DNA of 44,042 nucleotides. Origin: Bacteroidales bacterium. GTDB lineage: Bacteria; Bacteroidota; Bacteroidia; Bacteroidales; ML635J-15. Positions 43,296-44,042 of the stretch are shown here, piece by piece (positions within the stretch are counted from its first letter, which is position 1; each line of letters starts with the position of its first letter). A program made the position numbers and the translations under genes. Under the pieces are notes generated by a model, which did not search any database, was not told the DNA's origin, and was given only the letters and a program-made list of their open reading frames with translations. The stretch lies in contig JALOAQ010000006.1 in NCBI GenBank assembly GCA_023228725.1, positions 1-44,042 on the forward strand, written 5' to 3'.

Positions 43296-43303
43296 TATTT
43301 TTG
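43296..43303 (+). promoter_or_regulatory. -7 promoter element for the PHP-domain gene
   Basis: TATTTTTG is an exact TAnnTTTG match. It lies 82 bases before the ATG at 43386 and would give a leader of about 75 bases that contains the 9-codon ORF. Confidence 0.45.
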
Positions 43304-43326
43304 TAGAATACAAAATAAGTTTAATT

Positions 43327-43356
43327 ATGAATCTGATTAAAAATATTACTGAATAA
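43327..43356 (+). CDS. Nine-codon ORF in the leader of the PHP-domain gene
   Basis: ATG to TAA, encoding MNLIKNITE, between the -7 element at 43296 and the next gene, ending 29 bases before that gene's ATG. It could be a chance ORF or an upstream ORF that affects translation. Nothing else supports it. Confidence 0.2.
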   Translation: MNLIKNITE

Positions 43357-43385
43357 AAGCAGACAAGCAAAAATTACTCTAAATT

Positions 43386-44042
43386 ATGGAAAAAATAAAT
43401 AATGAAAGCAAAATTATTTTTGAAAATGGAGCAAGTTGGCTAAGGGCTGATTTTCATTTGCATACCAAAGCAGACAAAGAATTTGCCTACACAGGTGGGG
43501 AAAATGATTTTTGCCGTCTCTACCTTGAGCAACTGAAATCGCAAAATATTAATGTTGGTGTAATTACGAATCATAATAAATTTGATAAAAATGAATTTCT
43601 TGCATTAAGAAAAAAAGCACTCAAAGAAGGAATTGGATTGTTTGCAGGTGTTGAGCTTTCCGTTAATGACGGAGCAAACGGTATTCATTGTTTGTTGGTT
43701 TTTGATTACGAGAAGTGGTGCATAAACGGAGAAGATTTTATCAATCAATTTCTTACCGCTGCATTTGAAGGCATTGCAAATCGTGAAAACGAAAATACAA
43801 GATGCAAATACAATTTTGAAACTGTATTGCAAAAATTAAACGAACACGCAAATAACGGAAGAGATTCATTTATTATTTTGGCACACGTTGAACAAAACAG
43901 TGGATTTTTCAACGAGCTTGACGGAGGTCGTATTCAACAACTTGTTTCAAATGAATTATTTAGCCATTTTGTGCTAGGATTCCAAAAGGTGAGAACTTTC
44001 GATAAAATCGCTATATGGAAGACTTGGTTCAGGGATAAATTG
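43386..44042 (+). CDS. PHP-domain protein, N-terminal part (cut by window edge)
   Basis: 219 codons without a stop to the end of the window. The start is the first ATG after an in-frame TAA at 43380. A PHP metal-dependent phosphoesterase domain is visible: DFHLHT (22-27, ligands H24 and H26), TNHN (61-64, H63; the common Asp of TDHN is Asn), GVELS (88-92, E90), IHCLLVF (H101) and a later ILAHVEQ. The opening GASWLRADFHLHT is what I recall from long proteins that join an N-terminal PHP domain to an SMC/AAA-type ATPase, including the TrlF-type group linked to restriction and defence loci. The ATPase part would lie beyond the window, so this is an inference. Stand-alone PHP phosphatases are the alternative. 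The gene is visibly richer in G+C than the neighbouring recO. Confidence 0.6.
   Translation, partial: MEKINNESKIIFENGASWLRADFHLHTKADKEFAYTGGENDFCRLYLEQLKSQNINVGVITNHNKFDKNEFLALRKKALKEGIGLFAGVELSVNDGANGIHCLLVFDYEKWCINGEDFINQFLTAAFEGIANRENENTRCKYNFETVLQKLNEHANNGRDSFIILAHVEQNSGFFNELDGGRIQQLVSNELFSHFVLGFQKVRTFDKIAIWKTWFRDKL

Larger units (their letters stand above)
43024..43385. other. Intergenic junction region
   Basis: 362 bases without a full gene. It holds, in order, a perfect 16-bp inverted repeat (43051-43100), a 42-codon ORF with a signal peptide (43124-43252), a TAnnTTTG element (43296-43303) and a 9-codon ORF (43327-43356) ahead of the PHP-domain gene. No tRNA, direct repeat of a target site or transposase fragment was recognised. 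I infer a recombination boundary between conserved genes on the left and an accessory segment on the right. Confidence 0.45.

Noticed and set aside
43024..43385. Insertion sequence or CRISPR remnant
   Set aside because: No transposase fragment, no target-site duplication and only a single repeat unit pair.
44010..44019. GCTATATGGA, a second copy of the first ten bases of the inverted repeat, inside the PHP gene
   Set aside because: Ten AT-rich bases can recur by chance, and the flanks do not match; not enough to call a direct repeat or attachment site.

Overview
The window is chromosomal DNA from a member of the Bacteroidota. It is AT-rich. No Shine-Dalgarno-like sequences were seen where starts were checked. 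Many genes are preceded by TAnnTTTG, the -7 promoter element of this phylum. Type IX secretion (T9SS) genes, a SusC-like TonB receptor, a PorV-family protein, LpxH and a two-domain RibF all fit. The order looks Bacteroidales-like, but I cannot name a genus.

Layout. 1-5984: the 5' part of a PEP/pyruvate-binding protein, lpxH, a thioredoxin-fold lipoprotein, ribF, ahcY, a Rieske-like lipoprotein and a small exported basic protein. Two gene pairs here are divergent and so tightly packed that each promoter lies in or at the edge of the opposite gene. 6141-15102: a three-gene surface module made of a TonB-dependent receptor, a 1383-residue exported protein with a C-terminal sorting-type domain, and a PorV/PorQ-family barrel. 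It is closed by a strong bidirectional terminator. 15153-19900, minus strand: a helix-hairpin-helix protein, two sodium-coupled amino-acid symporters, and ispE. 20029-26515: der, pheS, an alpha/beta hydrolase, fumC and asnB. 26527-34382: a methyltransferase, a UbiD-type decarboxylase (probably for menaquinone), a membrane protein, an exported nuclease, zupT, a GH3-type protein, a CvpA-type protein and an M23 peptidase. 34382-41459: dxr, rseP, an unknown exported protein, an ITP/XTP pyrophosphatase, porZ and recO. 41590-43023: an exported beta-helix protein.

How the genes fit together. ispE and dxr are two steps of the MEP isoprenoid pathway, and the UbiD-type enzyme would use isoprenoid-derived quinone precursors. 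lpxH serves lipid A synthesis. porZ is a surface component of T9SS and could act on the exported protein of the 6141-15102 module, whose own PorV-like partner is encoded beside it.

Right edge (43024-44042). The character changes here: a perfect 16-bp inverted repeat with competing pairings, a 42-codon signal-peptide remnant, a 9-codon leader-like ORF, and the start of a PHP-domain protein cut by the window end. This looks like a boundary between conserved chromosome and an accessory island, possibly a defence locus, but the deciding sequence lies outside the window. The best candidates for something undescribed are the three-gene surface module and this right-edge junction. No tRNA, rRNA, CRISPR array or intact insertion sequence was seen.
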